From positions 98,140-162,139 of the forward strand of contig NZ_JBHSGG010000014.1 of the NCBI RefSeq assembly GCF_042654365.1: a DNA stretch of 64,000 nt. The letters are read 5' to 3'. Made by a program: the position numbers and the translations under genes. The stretch is from Coralloluteibacterium thermophilum (GTDB lineage Bacteria; Pseudomonadota; Gammaproteobacteria; Xanthomonadales; Xanthomonadaceae). This document shows positions 1-9,210 of the stretch, piece after piece. The first letter of the stretch is position 1. Each line of letters opens with the position of its first letter. The notes under the pieces were generated by a model. The model saw nothing but the letters and a program-made list of their open reading frames with translations. It had not been told where the DNA came from and did no database searches.

Positions 1-1091
1 GTGACGTTCGACACGCCCAGGTTGGCGATCGGCTCGCGCACCGTGGTGGAGACGATGTTGACGATGCGGCCGTAGCCTGCGCGGCGCATGCCGGGGACCA
101 CCGCCCCGACGAGCGTCTGCGCCGCGAGGACGTGCTGGCGATAGGCGAGGAGGAGGGCCTCCTCGCCGGCGTCCTGCAGCAGGCCGGGCGGGGGACCGCC
201 GCCGTTGTTGACCAGCACGTGGACGGGATGGCCCGCGACCAGCGCCTCCGCCTTGGCGCGCAGCGTCGCGGTGTCGCCGGCATCCACCGCGATCAGGGCG
301 TGGCGCTGCGCGTCGTGGACGACCGGCAGGGCGTCGCGCACCTGCGCCAGCACCCCGGCGCGTCGCGCCAGCAGGGTGACGTCGGCGCCGAGCAGGGCGA
401 GTTCGTGCGCCGCGGCGCGGCCGATGCCCTGCGAGGCGCCGCAGACCAGGGCGTGCTTGCCGGTGAGGTCGAGATCCATGCTCACTCCGTGGACAGGCGC
501 GCGCATGAGCTCGGCGACGGCGGGCGCGCGCACCGCCAGGTCGTCCGCCACCGCGGCGCGGTTGGCGCGCGGATGGTTCTGGTTGAGCTTGAACTTGATC
601 TCGATGCGCTCGGCCCGGAAGCGGAAGCCGACGATGCCGCGCAGCTGGCTGCGATGGTCGGCGCGCTCCGGCTCGAAGCGCCAGTCGGCGCCGACCGAGG
701 CCTCGAAACGCTCGGCGAGCGCGGCGACGTGGGCGGCCAGCCACGCCTCGTCCTCGACGCGTTCGAGGCTGCCGTGGAGATGCGCGACCGCGTAGTTCCA
801 GGTCGGCACGCGCGCTGCGGCCTCCTTGTCCGGATAGGCGCCCGGCGACACGTAGGCGTGCGGGCCGTGCACGATCACGAGTGCCGCCCCCGCGTGTGCC
901 GACTGCGGGTTCGGGCGCGCCCAGTGTCCGTCGATGACGACATCGGTGCCGCTGCGCGCGTAGAGCACCGGCAGGTGGCTGACCAGGGGCGCACCGTCCG
1001 CCACCGTCACCAGGGTCACGAACGGGTCGCGCTCGACCAGACGGTCGAGCGCGGTGGGGTCGGTCTCGTGGAAGGCGCGCGGGAGGTACAT
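1..1091 (-). CDS. PaiB-like FMN-binding domain fused to atypical SDR (3' end off window)
   Basis: The frame is open from ATG at 1091 to the window edge with no stop. Residues 1-190 look like the PaiB/FMN-binding split-barrel family: an N-terminal LPRAFHETD stretch, a central VPTWNY, and KFKLNQNHPRANR near the end of the domain. Met205 (codon at 479) then opens a Rossmann fold, LDLTGKHALVCGASQGIG, with a later NNGGG and IVNIVST, typical of short-chain dehydrogenases. The position 13 residues after the catalytic Ser, normally Tyr, is Ser here, as in divergent SDR subgroups. Two separate genes are an alternative: a TGA sits in another frame just before codon 479, so a single indel would separate them. 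Substrate unknown. The SDR C-terminus lies outside the window. Confidence 0.75.
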   Translation of the reverse strand, partial: MYLPRAFHETDPTALDRLVERDPFVTLVTVADGAPLVSHLPVLYARSGTDVVIDGHWARPNPQSAHAGAALVIVHGPHAYVSPGAYPDKEAAARVPTWNYAVAHLHGSLERVEDEAWLAAHVAALAERFEASVGADWRFEPERADHRSQLRGIVGFRFRAERIEIKFKLNQNHPRANRAAVADDLAVRAPAVAELMRAPVHGVSMDLDLTGKHALVCGASQGIGRAAAHELALLGADVTLLARRAGVLAQVRDALPVVHDAQRHALIAVDAGDTATLRAKAEALVAGHPVHVLVNNGGGPPPGLLQDAGEEALLLAYRQHVLAAQTLVGAVVPGMRRAGYGRIVNIVSTTVREPIANLGVSNV

Positions 1092-1167
1092 GCGGCACGG
1101 CAAGGTGGCGGCGGCGGGCGCGGCGAGCATACGCCTGCCGGGGCAGGCGTGGCCGGATGCACGCGAC

Positions 1168-1551
1168 TCAGCCGTTGTCGCGGACGGTATAGGGCGTGTT
1201 GCTGATGAAGGGGTTCAGCCAGTGTGGGCGCCATTGCGGAACGCCCATCTCGAACCGTTTCTCGCGCTTGTGGAAGTCGACCCAGGCGATGCCGATCCAC
1301 TGCGCATCCTCGTGCGTGCGCATGTCCAGCGACTGGCTCGGGTAGAGCGGGGTGCGGTAGACGCGACCGTCGCCCAAGTCCGTGATGCGCAGATAGGCGC
1401 GCCCGCCGAAGGGGACGAGCAGGCTGCGCACCGGGACGTTCTCGATCCGGTAATGACGCGACGGGCTGGCGGTGGCGCTGCTCGCCGGCGCGTCACGGAT
1501 CGCCAGCACCTGCTGTACGAGGGCCAGCGTGACGAGGGCCGGCGCGAACAC
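1168..1551 (-). CDS. hypothetical protein, N-terminal hydrophobic segment
   Basis: I do not recognise the family. The coherent part reads HYRIENVPVRSLLVPFGG and continues through YLRITDLGDGRVYRTPLYPS to a C-terminus rich in Trp and aromatic residues. No ATG fits; GTG at 1551 is chosen because it opens directly into a hydrophobic stretch (FAPALVTLALVQQVLA) that looks like a signal or anchor. The ribosome binding site is weak and the frame stays open further upstream, so the start is uncertain. It follows the 100-residue gene on the same strand with a gap of about 60 bases and may share its transcript. Confidence 0.55.
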   Translation of the reverse strand: MFAPALVTLALVQQVLAIRDAPASSATASPSRHYRIENVPVRSLLVPFGGRAYLRITDLGDGRVYRTPLYPSQSLDMRTHEDAQWIGIAWVDFHKREKRFEMGVPQWRPHWLNPFISNTPYTVRDNG

Positions 1552-1613
1552 CAGCGCCCGGGGCCGCCGCCTGCGTCGGCCGATGGCGGTCGCATCCGGC
1601 CGATCCGGGGTCT

Positions 1614-1916
1614 TCAGGCGCGGCCGCCCAGCGACTGCACCATCTGCGCGCGCAGGGCCGCCTCGTCCTCGCCCTGCGGCGGCGCGATCTCGCTGGGCGA
1701 GAAGCCCATCTCCGCGGCGTCGTCGGCATCGAGGCCGTCGAAGGCGCGGAAGTCGGCGTCGAGCAGGGCGGCGCGCGCGCTGTCGAGGCTGTCGTAGGTC
1801 AGCGTGTTGCCGTCGCAGTCGAAGACCTCGGCGATGCCGGACTCGCGCAGGCGCAGCCGGGCCCACACCAGGTTGCGGCCCAGCGCCGCCACCCACCACT
1901 GGTACTGGTCGCTCAT
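1614..1916 (-). CDS. small acidic hypothetical protein
   Basis: This 100-residue protein begins MSDQYQWWVAALGRNLVWAR and is acidic in its second half, with a DDAAEMGFSPSEI segment. It has no signal peptide or membrane segment and is probably cytoplasmic. I cannot assign a function. The ATG is 10 bases downstream of the stop of the preceding membrane-protein gene on the same strand, so the two are very likely co-transcribed. Confidence 0.7.
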   Translation of the reverse strand: MSDQYQWWVAALGRNLVWARLRLRESGIAEVFDCDGNTLTYDSLDSARAALLDADFRAFDGLDADDAAEMGFSPSEIAPPQGEDEAALRAQMVQSLGGRA

Positions 1917-1926
1917 GCGGGCGTCC

Positions 1927-2223
1927 TCAGAACAGGCCGATGAAGTACAGCGAGAACGCCAGCGCCAGGCCGAACAGCGACACCCAGAGGCCCGCCTGGG
2001 CCGGGGCTGCGAGGCCGCTCAGCCCGCGGTCGCCGATCCGCCGGAAGCGGCCGAGCAGGAACCAGGCCACCGCGGTGCCGGTCAGCGGGCCGCTGCCGAG
2101 CGTCGCGCGCTCGGCGGGCTGGCGGTCGCGCAGGTGCACGTAGACCAGCGGCCAGAACAGGAGGAAGCACAACGCACCGCTGATCGCGATCGCGAGGCCC
2201 GAGAGCATGATGAACTCACGCAT
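1927..2223 (-). CDS. small inner-membrane protein, two predicted TM helices
   Basis: The 98-residue product has a hydrophobic helix near residues 5-29 (LSGLAIAISGALCFLLFWPL) and another at the C-terminus (LWVSLFGLALAFSLYFIGLF). Between them is a basic, probably cytoplasmic or periplasmic loop with GRFRRIGDRG. No family is recognised. It lies downstream of asnS on the same strand (45 bases after the asnS stop) and upstream of the 100-residue gene, suggesting an asnS-linked transcript. Confidence 0.65.
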   Translation of the reverse strand: MREFIMLSGLAIAISGALCFLLFWPLVYVHLRDRQPAERATLGSGPLTGTAVAWFLLGRFRRIGDRGLSGLAAPAQAGLWVSLFGLALAFSLYFIGLF

Positions 2224-2268
2224 GGCAGGCTCCGTTGGAGGGAAGGGTGCGGATGCCGGAACGCCGCA

Positions 2269-3669
<1,401 letters not shown>

Positions 3670-3824
3670 GCTTGCGATTCCCGGGGCGACGCCCCATCTG
3701 GAAGGAAGGACAACAACGTGAACGCGACAGCGAACGCACGATGATAGCGGGCGTGCCGCGGCCGTAGAATAGCGGCTTCCGCCGAGCGCGCCGCGCGACC
3801 CAGCAGCAGCCGGAACCGATACGC

Positions 3825-4163
3825 ATGAGCATCCTCCTCACGCCCACCGCCCACGCCCGCGTCCGCCGCTTCATGGAGGCCGACGCCTCCGCCCTCGGCC
3901 TGCGCTTCGGGGTGAAGCGCACCGGCTGCTCGGGCTGGGGCTACGTGGTCGACATGGCGCGCGAGCGCCGCCCCGACGACACCGTGTTCGAGCAGGACGG
4001 GGTGGCCATCCACGTCGATGCCGCCAGCCTCCCGCTCGTCGACGGCACCGAGATCGACTTCGCGAAGAAGGGGCTGGGCGAGGAGTTCGTCTTCCGCAAC
4101 CCCAACATGGCCGCCGAATGCGGCTGCGGGGAGAGCTTCACCACGGACGCCGAGCGGGCGTAG
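3825..4163 (+). CDS. HesB/IscA-family iron-sulfur cluster carrier
   Basis: A-type carrier of 112 residues that would receive and transfer Fe-S clusters to apo-proteins. The three invariant cysteines are present: one in KRTGCSGWGY (about residue 35) and the pair in AAECGCGESF near the C-terminus. The Gly-rich GLGEEFVFRNPN before the second motif is typical. Whether it corresponds functionally to IscA, SufA or ErpA cannot be settled from this stretch because no isc or suf genes flank it. It is divergent from asnS; the sequence TAGAAT at 3765-3770 could be its -10 box. Confidence 0.9.
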   Translation: MSILLTPTAHARVRRFMEADASALGLRFGVKRTGCSGWGYVVDMARERRPDDTVFEQDGVAIHVDAASLPLVDGTEIDFAKKGLGEEFVFRNPNMAAECGCGESFTTDAERA

Positions 4164-4324
4164 CGGGGGGAGTGAGTCAAGAGGAGTGAGGGGCGAGCGG
4201 GCAGTCGCGCTTCCTCCCGTTCCTCTTCCCCACATGCGGGGATAACCGGGTGATGGGCAGCGCGCCGGGCCGCACCGGACGCGAAAGCGGGCAGGTGCCC
4301 GTCTCCGGACGCTCAGGCGCGAGA

Positions 4325-4353
4325 TTGCCGCCCGGCACCGCACCTGCCATACT
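4325..4353 (+). promoter_or_regulatory. sigma70-type promoter of the rpsF-rpsR-rplI operon
   Basis: TTGCCG at 4325-4330 and CATACT at 4348-4353 are separated by 17 bases. It is the best-spaced sigma70-like pair in the 301-base gap before rpsF. Transcription would start near 4360, giving a leader of about 100 bases. Confidence 0.5.
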
Positions 4354-4361
4354 GCCCGGCT

Positions 4362-4445
4362 CCCGTACGTCCGTACGGGTGACCTTGCCCCACCGCATCC
4401 GGCCTCCGGACCGTCGGGGGGCTGTTCCGCCACCGCCAGGTGGCG
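4362..4445 (+). promoter_or_regulatory. structured 5' leader of rpsF with two hairpins
   Basis: Two perfect hairpins lie in the predicted rpsF leader. One is CCCGTACG-TC-CGTACGGG (4362-4379). The other is CGCCACC-GCCA-GGTGGCG (4428-4445), ending 19 bases before the rpsF start codon. In many bacteria the S6:S18 dimer binds the rpsF leader to repress the operon. That these hairpins serve this role is inference from position only. Confidence 0.4.
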
Positions 4446-4464
4446 ACATCCACGAGGAAACACC

Positions 4465-4896
4465 ATGCGTCACTACGAAGTCGTGTTCCTGGTCCATCCG
4501 GACCAGAGCGAGCAGGTCCCGGCCATGATCGAGCGCTACAAGACGCTGATCGAGGCCGACGGCGGCAAGATCCACCGTCTCGAGGACTGGGGCCGCCGCC
4601 AGCTGGCCTATCCGATCGAGAACCTGGTCAAGGCCCACTACGTCCTGCTCAACATCGAAGTCGGCCAGAAGGCCCTCGACGAGCTGGTCGACGGGTTCCG
4701 CTTCAACGATGCGGTGCTGCGCCACATCGTCATCAAGCGCGACGAGGCCGACACCGAGCCGTCGTTCATCATGAAGAGCAAGGACGAGAAGAACGAGCGC
4801 GGCGATCGCGGCGACCGTCCGGAGCGCGGCGAGCGTCGCCGTCGCGACGACGAGACCCCGGCCGGCGAGTCCGCCGAGTCGTCCGACAACGCCTGA
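4465..4896 (+). CDS. rpsF: 30S ribosomal protein S6
   Basis: S6 binds the platform of the 30S subunit together with S18. The protein starts MRHYEVVFLVHPDQSEQVPAM, has the LEDWGRRQLAYPIENLVKAHY core, and carries an extended, highly charged tail of about 40 residues (ERGDRGDRPERGERRRRDDE) common in high-GC proteobacteria. Length 143. The start is preceded by GAGGAAACACC, a good ribosome binding site. First gene of the rpsF-rpsR-rplI operon; 17 bases separate it from rpsR. Confidence 0.97.
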   Translation: MRHYEVVFLVHPDQSEQVPAMIERYKTLIEADGGKIHRLEDWGRRQLAYPIENLVKAHYVLLNIEVGQKALDELVDGFRFNDAVLRHIVIKRDEADTEPSFIMKSKDEKNERGDRGDRPERGERRRRDDETPAGESAESSDNA

Positions 4897-4913
4897 TCGA
4901 GAGGATCGCACCC

Positions 4914-5144
4914 ATGTCCAAGTTCTTCCGCCGCCGCAAGTTCTGCAAGTTCACCGCCGAGGGCATCAAGGAGATCGACTACAAGGATCTCAACACCCTC
5001 CGCCAGTACCTGACCGAGACCGGCAAGATCGTCCCGAGCCGCATCACGGGCACCAAGTCCAAGTACCAGCGCCAGCTCTCGACCGCCGTCAAGCGCGCGC
5101 GCTACCTGGCCCTGATCCCGTACACGGACAACCACAACGCCTGA
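4914..5144 (+). CDS. rpsR: 30S ribosomal protein S18
   Basis: S18 (76 residues) pairs with S6 on the small subunit platform. Start MSKFFRRRKFCKFTAEG and the conserved ITGTKSKYQRQLSTAVKRAR stretch are characteristic. The ATG follows a GAGAGGATCGCACCC leader with a recognisable ribosome binding site. The gene sits between rpsF and rplI, the usual proteobacterial order; the gap to rplI is 110 bases. Confidence 0.97.
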   Translation: MSKFFRRRKFCKFTAEGIKEIDYKDLNTLRQYLTETGKIVPSRITGTKSKYQRQLSTAVKRARYLALIPYTDNHNA

Positions 5145-5254
5145 TCCCGGTCGTCCCGGGGGAGGTCGCGCAGCGCGCGCCTTCCTGTCATTCGGACAGC
5201 CACAGCGCTGCGGCCGCGCCTCGCGCGCGCCGCTAACGAATCGGAGCAACACCC

Positions 5255-5707
5255 ATGCAACTGATCCTCCTGCAGAACGTGCAGAACCTCGGCAAGCTCG
5301 GCGACAAGGTCGACGTGCGTCCGGGCTACGGCCGCAACTTCCTGGTCCCGCAGGGCAAGGCCGTACCGGCCACCGAGGCCAACATCGCCGAGTTCGAGGC
5401 GCGCCGCGCCGAGTACGAGGCCAAGGCCCGCGAGCAGCTGGAAGGCGCCCAGGCGCGTCTGGCCAAGCTCGAGGGCGCGTCGGTCACCATCACGGCCAAC
5501 GCCTCCACCGAGGGCAAGCTGTTCGGCTCGGTCGGCCCGCGCGACATCGCCGAGGCCTTCACCGCCGCCGGCATGCCGCTGGAGAAGTCCGAGGTGGTGA
5601 TGGGCGAAGGCCCGATCCGCCGCACCGGCGAGTACGAGGTCGCGGTGTACCTGCACGCCGACGTCGAGACCACCGTCAAGGTCGTCGTCGAGGGCGAGGC
5701 CGCCTGA
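5255..5707 (+). CDS. rplI: 50S ribosomal protein L9
   Basis: L9 is the elongated two-domain protein at the base of the L1 stalk. The N-terminal domain motif VRPGYGRNFLVPQGKAVPAT is clear, followed by the long connecting helix and the C-terminal domain (SVGPRDIAEAFTAAGMPLEKSEV). Length 150, as usual. The start has GGAGCAACACCC upstream. Last gene of the operon; a strong terminator follows at 5729. Confidence 0.97.
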   Translation: MQLILLQNVQNLGKLGDKVDVRPGYGRNFLVPQGKAVPATEANIAEFEARRAEYEAKAREQLEGAQARLAKLEGASVTITANASTEGKLFGSVGPRDIAEAFTAAGMPLEKSEVVMGEGPIRRTGEYEVAVYLHADVETTVKVVVEGEAA

Positions 5708-5728
5708 GCGCGCCCGACCTGCTGTCGC

Positions 5729-5760
5729 ACGACGGGCGCCCTCGGGCGCCCGTCGTCGTT
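5729..5760 (+). terminator. rho-independent terminator after rplI
   Basis: A perfect 12-bp stem, ACGACGGGCGCC (5729-5740) and GGCGCCCGTCGT (5745-5756), closes a CTCG tetraloop and is followed by CGTTTG. It sits 21 bases after the rplI stop and separates the ribosomal operon from dnaB. Confidence 0.8.
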
Positions 5761-5809
5761 TGGGCGCGTCGCGGCGGCTGAGACGCCCGCGCGCCACCTT
5801 GCGCACCGG

Positions 5810-5829
5810 TTATCCACAGCTTCACCACA
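5810..5829 (+). promoter_or_regulatory. DnaA box pair upstream of dnaB
   Basis: TTATCCACA at 5810-5818 is an exact consensus DnaA box. A second, weaker match, TTCACCACA, lies at 5821-5829 (two mismatches), two bases away. The pair lies about 100 bases before the dnaB start codon, in the gap after the rplI terminator. Regulation of dnaB by DnaA is inferred from the site alone. Confidence 0.55.
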
Positions 5830-5925
5830 GATCTGTCTGCAACGGGTCGGCGCGGTGCGCCGCTAGCATGCCCGTTCGCGCAGGGCCCGCAGCCTGCGGG
5901 CCGCATCCGAGAGACCCGATCCGCC

Positions 5926-7323
5926 ATGGCCCCACGTTCCGGAGCACGTCCCGACTTCCACGCCGACGCCAAGGTCGAAGCCCTGCGGGTTCCGCCGCAA
6001 TCGATCGAGGCGGAGCAGGCGGTGCTCGGCGGCCTGATGCTGGCGCCGGACTCGCTCGACACCGTCGGCGACGCGCTGTCGGAAGAGGACTTCTACCGGC
6101 GCGACCATCGCCTGATCTACCGCGGCATCCGCGAGCTCTCCAACCGCGGGCAGCCCTTCGACGCGGTGACGCTGGGCGAGTGGTTCGAGTCCAACGGCGT
6201 GGCCGAGCAGGTCGGCGGCGGCGCCTACCTGATCGAGCTCGCCAGCACCACGCCCTCGGCGGCCAACATCAAGGCCTACGCCGAGATCGTCCGCGAGAAG
6301 GCCGTGCTGCGGCAGTTGATCGAGGCCGGCACCGAGATCGTCAACGACGGCTTCCAGCCGGAGGGGCGCACCACCAGCGAGGTGCTGTCCAACGCCGAGC
6401 AAAAGGTGTTCAAGATCGCCGAGCAGGGCGCGCGCGGGCGCCGGGCCTACGTGCCGCTGCGCGATGCGATGAAGGAAGCGTTCCAGATGCTGCAGGAACG
6501 CTACGAGAACCAGGGCAACGTCACCGGCCTGCCGACCGGCTTCAACGACTTCGACGAGATGACCGCGGGCCTGCAGCCCTCGGACCTCATCATCCTCGCA
6601 GCGCGTCCGGCGATGGGCAAGACCACCTTCGCGCTCAACATGGCCGAGTACGCGGCCATGAAGAGCAAGAAGACCGCCGTGGTGTTCTCGATGGAAATGT
6701 CGGCCTCGCAGCTCGCCTTCCGCCTGATCTCCTCGATGGGCCGCGTCAACGCAGGGCGCCTGCGCACCGGCCAGCTGGAGGACGAGGACTGGTCGCGCGT
6801 GAACTCGGCGATCAAGATGCTCTCCGAGGTCAAGATCTTCATCGACGACACGCCGGCGCTCTCGCCCAACGAGGTGCGTTCGCGCTGTCGCCGCATCAAG
6901 CGCGAGCACGACCTGGGGATCGTGGTCATCGACTACCTGCAGCTGATGCAGGTGCCGGGCAACAACGAGAACCGCGCGACCGAGATCTCCGAGATCTCGC
7001 GTTCGCTCAAGGCCCTGGCCAAGGAGCTGCACGTGCCGGTGATCGCGCTGTCGCAGCTCAACCGCGGCCTGGAGTCGCGGACCGACAAGCGTCCGGTGAT
7101 GAGCGACCTGCGCGAATCCGGCGCGATCGAGCAGGATGCGGACATCATCATCTTCATCTACCGCGACGACTACTACCACAAGGAGTCGCCGGACAAGGGC
7201 CTGGCCGAGATCATCATCGGCAAGCAGCGAAACGGCCCGACCGGTTCGGTGAAGCTCAAGTTCTTCGGCGAGTACACGCGCTTCGACAACCTCGCCATGG
7301 ACAGCGTGGGCAGCTTCGAATAG
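5926..7323 (+). CDS. dnaB: replicative DNA helicase
   Basis: Hexameric 5'-3' helicase that unwinds the replication fork. 465 residues, without an intein. The N-terminal domain starts around PPQSIEAEQAVLGGLM (residues 20-35). The RecA-like C-terminal domain begins near LPTGFNDFDEMTAGLQPSDL. The Walker A motif is AARPAMGKTT, and the DnaB motifs VVIDYLQLM, RGLESRTDKRP, and SDLRESGAIEQDAD follow. The gene lies between the ribosomal operon and alr, an arrangement common in gammaproteobacteria. A DnaA box lies upstream. Confidence 0.97.
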   Translation: MAPRSGARPDFHADAKVEALRVPPQSIEAEQAVLGGLMLAPDSLDTVGDALSEEDFYRRDHRLIYRGIRELSNRGQPFDAVTLGEWFESNGVAEQVGGGAYLIELASTTPSAANIKAYAEIVREKAVLRQLIEAGTEIVNDGFQPEGRTTSEVLSNAEQKVFKIAEQGARGRRAYVPLRDAMKEAFQMLQERYENQGNVTGLPTGFNDFDEMTAGLQPSDLIILAARPAMGKTTFALNMAEYAAMKSKKTAVVFSMEMSASQLAFRLISSMGRVNAGRLRTGQLEDEDWSRVNSAIKMLSEVKIFIDDTPALSPNEVRSRCRRIKREHDLGIVVIDYLQLMQVPGNNENRATEISEISRSLKALAKELHVPVIALSQLNRGLESRTDKRPVMSDLRESGAIEQDADIIIFIYRDDYYHKESPDKGLAEIIIGKQRNGPTGSVKLKFFGEYTRFDNLAMDSVGSFE

Positions 7324-7452
7324 CGGCCCCCGGCGCGCCGGACCGGGCGCCGCCGCCCGCGCCGTGCATCGCCATCCCGTGCCCGCGAATCGCCACATCT
7401 TCCCGCGCGGGCGCGGGTAGCCTTGTCCCGCTTCCCATTCTCCATTCCCGCC

Positions 7453-8535
7453 GTGAGCCGCCCCACCACCGCGACCATCCATCTCGACGCCCTCCGCCAC
7501 AACCTGGCGCGCATGCGCGCGCGCGCGCCCGGGGCGCGGGTGATGGCCGTGGTCAAGGCGGACGGCTACGGGCATGGCCTGGAGCGGGTCGCGCGCGCGC
7601 TGGAGGGCGCCGACGGTTTCGGCGTCGCGGCGCTCGCCGATGCCGAGCGGCTGCGTGCGGCCGGGCTGTCGCAGCGCATCGTGCTGCTCTCCGGCTTCGA
7701 CGAGCCCGCGGACCTGCCGGCGCTGCGCCGCCTGGGCGTGGAGACGGTGGTGCACCACGACGCGCAGCTGGCCATGCTCGAGGCCGACGCCGCGCAGGGC
7801 GGGGCGCCGGTGCGCTGCTGGGTGAAGGTCGATACCGGCATGCACCGCCTGGGCTTCGCCGCCGACCGTGTCGGCGAGGTGCATCGGCGTCTGCGCGCAC
7901 TGCCCAACGTGGCCGGGGAGATCGGCCTGATGACCCACTTCTCCAGTTCCGACGAGTTCGACGGCCCGCGCACGCCCGCCCAGATCGCCGCCTTCGAGGC
8001 CGCGGTGGCCGGCCTGCCGGGGCCGCGCTCGCTGTGCAACTCCGCGGGGGTGCTGGGCTGGCCGCAGGCGCACGGCGACTGGATCCGTCCGGGCGGCGCG
8101 CTCTACGGCGTATCCGTCGTGGAGGGCGTGAGCGCGCCGGACTTCGACCTGGCGCCGGCGATGACGCTCTCCACCCGGCTGATCGCAGTCAACCGCGTCG
8201 CCCGCGGCGAGCGCGTCGGCTACGCCGCGAGCTGGACCTGTCCGGAGGACATGCCCGTCGGCGTGGCTGCGCTGGGCTACGGCGACGGCTACCCGCGGCA
8301 GGCGCCGCCCGGCACCCCGATGCTGGTGCGCGGGGTGCGGGTGCCGCTCATCGGCCGCGTGTCCATGGACCTCATCACCCTCGATCTGCGGGGCATTCCC
8401 GACGCGGCGGTCGGCGATCCGGTGGTCGCCTGGGGCCGCGGGCTTCCCGTCGAGGAGGTCGCCGCGCACGCCGGCACGATCGGCTACGAACTGGTGTGCT
8501 CGATCACGCGCCGGGTGCGCTTCGTCGAGGACTGA
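7453..8535 (+). CDS. alr: alanine racemase
   Basis: PLP enzyme converting L- to D-alanine for peptidoglycan. The PLP lysine is in VMAVVKADGYGHGL near residue 40. The substrate-binding WVKVDTGMHRLGF, the second catalytic tyrosine in RVGYAASW, and the C-terminal RVSMDLITLDL are all present. I prefer the GTG at 7453 (VSRPTTATIHLDALRHN), which matches the family N-terminus; a TTG at 7423 would add ten residues. No strong ribosome binding site is visible for either. About 360 residues, the normal length. It directly follows dnaB with a 130-base gap. Confidence 0.94.
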   Translation: MSRPTTATIHLDALRHNLARMRARAPGARVMAVVKADGYGHGLERVARALEGADGFGVAALADAERLRAAGLSQRIVLLSGFDEPADLPALRRLGVETVVHHDAQLAMLEADAAQGGAPVRCWVKVDTGMHRLGFAADRVGEVHRRLRALPNVAGEIGLMTHFSSSDEFDGPRTPAQIAAFEAAVAGLPGPRSLCNSAGVLGWPQAHGDWIRPGGALYGVSVVEGVSAPDFDLAPAMTLSTRLIAVNRVARGERVGYAASWTCPEDMPVGVAALGYGDGYPRQAPPGTPMLVRGVRVPLIGRVSMDLITLDLRGIPDAAVGDPVVAWGRGLPVEEVAAHAGTIGYELVCSITRRVRFVED

Positions 8536-8565
8536 CAGGCGCGCCGCCGCAGCCGCCGGCGGCGC

Positions 8566-8985
8566 TCAGCCCAGGCGGGCGTCCAGGCTGATGTCGGCCT
8601 TGAACAGCTTCGAGACCGGGCAGCCGTCCTTGGCGCCCTCGGCGATCTTCCGGAACTCCGCCTCGTCGATGCCCGGGATGCGCGCCTGCAGGCGCAGGGC
8701 GGAGGTCGTGATGCGGAAGCCTTCCCCTTCGCTCTCCAGCGAGATCGCGCATTCGGTGCGCAGCTCCTCCGCGGTGTGCCCGGCCTTCTCCAGTGCGAAG
8801 GCGAGGGCCATGGTGAAGCAGCCGGCATGCGCCGCCGCCAGCAGTTCCTCGGGATTGGTGCCGGGGGCGTCCTCGAAGCGCGACTTGGCGCCGTAGTCCG
8901 CGGCCAGCGCCTTCGACCCGGTCTCCAGCCTGCCGCCACCGCTCTTGCCCGCGCCGTGCCAGACGGCGGTCGCCTTGCGTGCCAT
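8566..8985 (-). CDS. osmC: OsmC-family peroxiredoxin
   Basis: Thiol peroxidase of the OsmC/Ohr superfamily, detoxifying organic hydroperoxides. 139 residues starting MARKATAVWHGAGKSGGGRLETGS. The two catalytic cysteines are visible, in AAAHAGCFTMAL and in the segment containing LRTECAISLE. A third Cys occurs at AKDGCPVSKLFK. The NPEELLAAAHAGCF signature favours OsmC over Ohr. The ATG at 8985 has AGGAGAAAGGC upstream. It is convergent with alr and divergent from the subtilase. Confidence 0.92.
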   Translation of the reverse strand: MARKATAVWHGAGKSGGGRLETGSKALAADYGAKSRFEDAPGTNPEELLAAAHAGCFTMALAFALEKAGHTAEELRTECAISLESEGEGFRITTSALRLQARIPGIDEAEFRKIAEGAKDGCPVSKLFKADISLDARLG

Positions 8986-9210
8986 GCCTTTCTCCTTCGG
9001 GGAATGGGGCGCCGAGGCTAGTGGACCCGCCGGGAAGACCGCGTCAGCGCCCGCGGGCACGGCGGCACGCAGCGACCGCCCCGCCGGCACGCGTTGACAT
9101 TGTGGCCGCGAAACGGCGCTGCCTAGACTCGGTCCACGTCCCCCCGACGCCCCTGCCGCGGCGCTTCTCGCCGCGCCGCCGTCCGATCTCCTTCCCCCAG
9201 GGAGTTCCGC

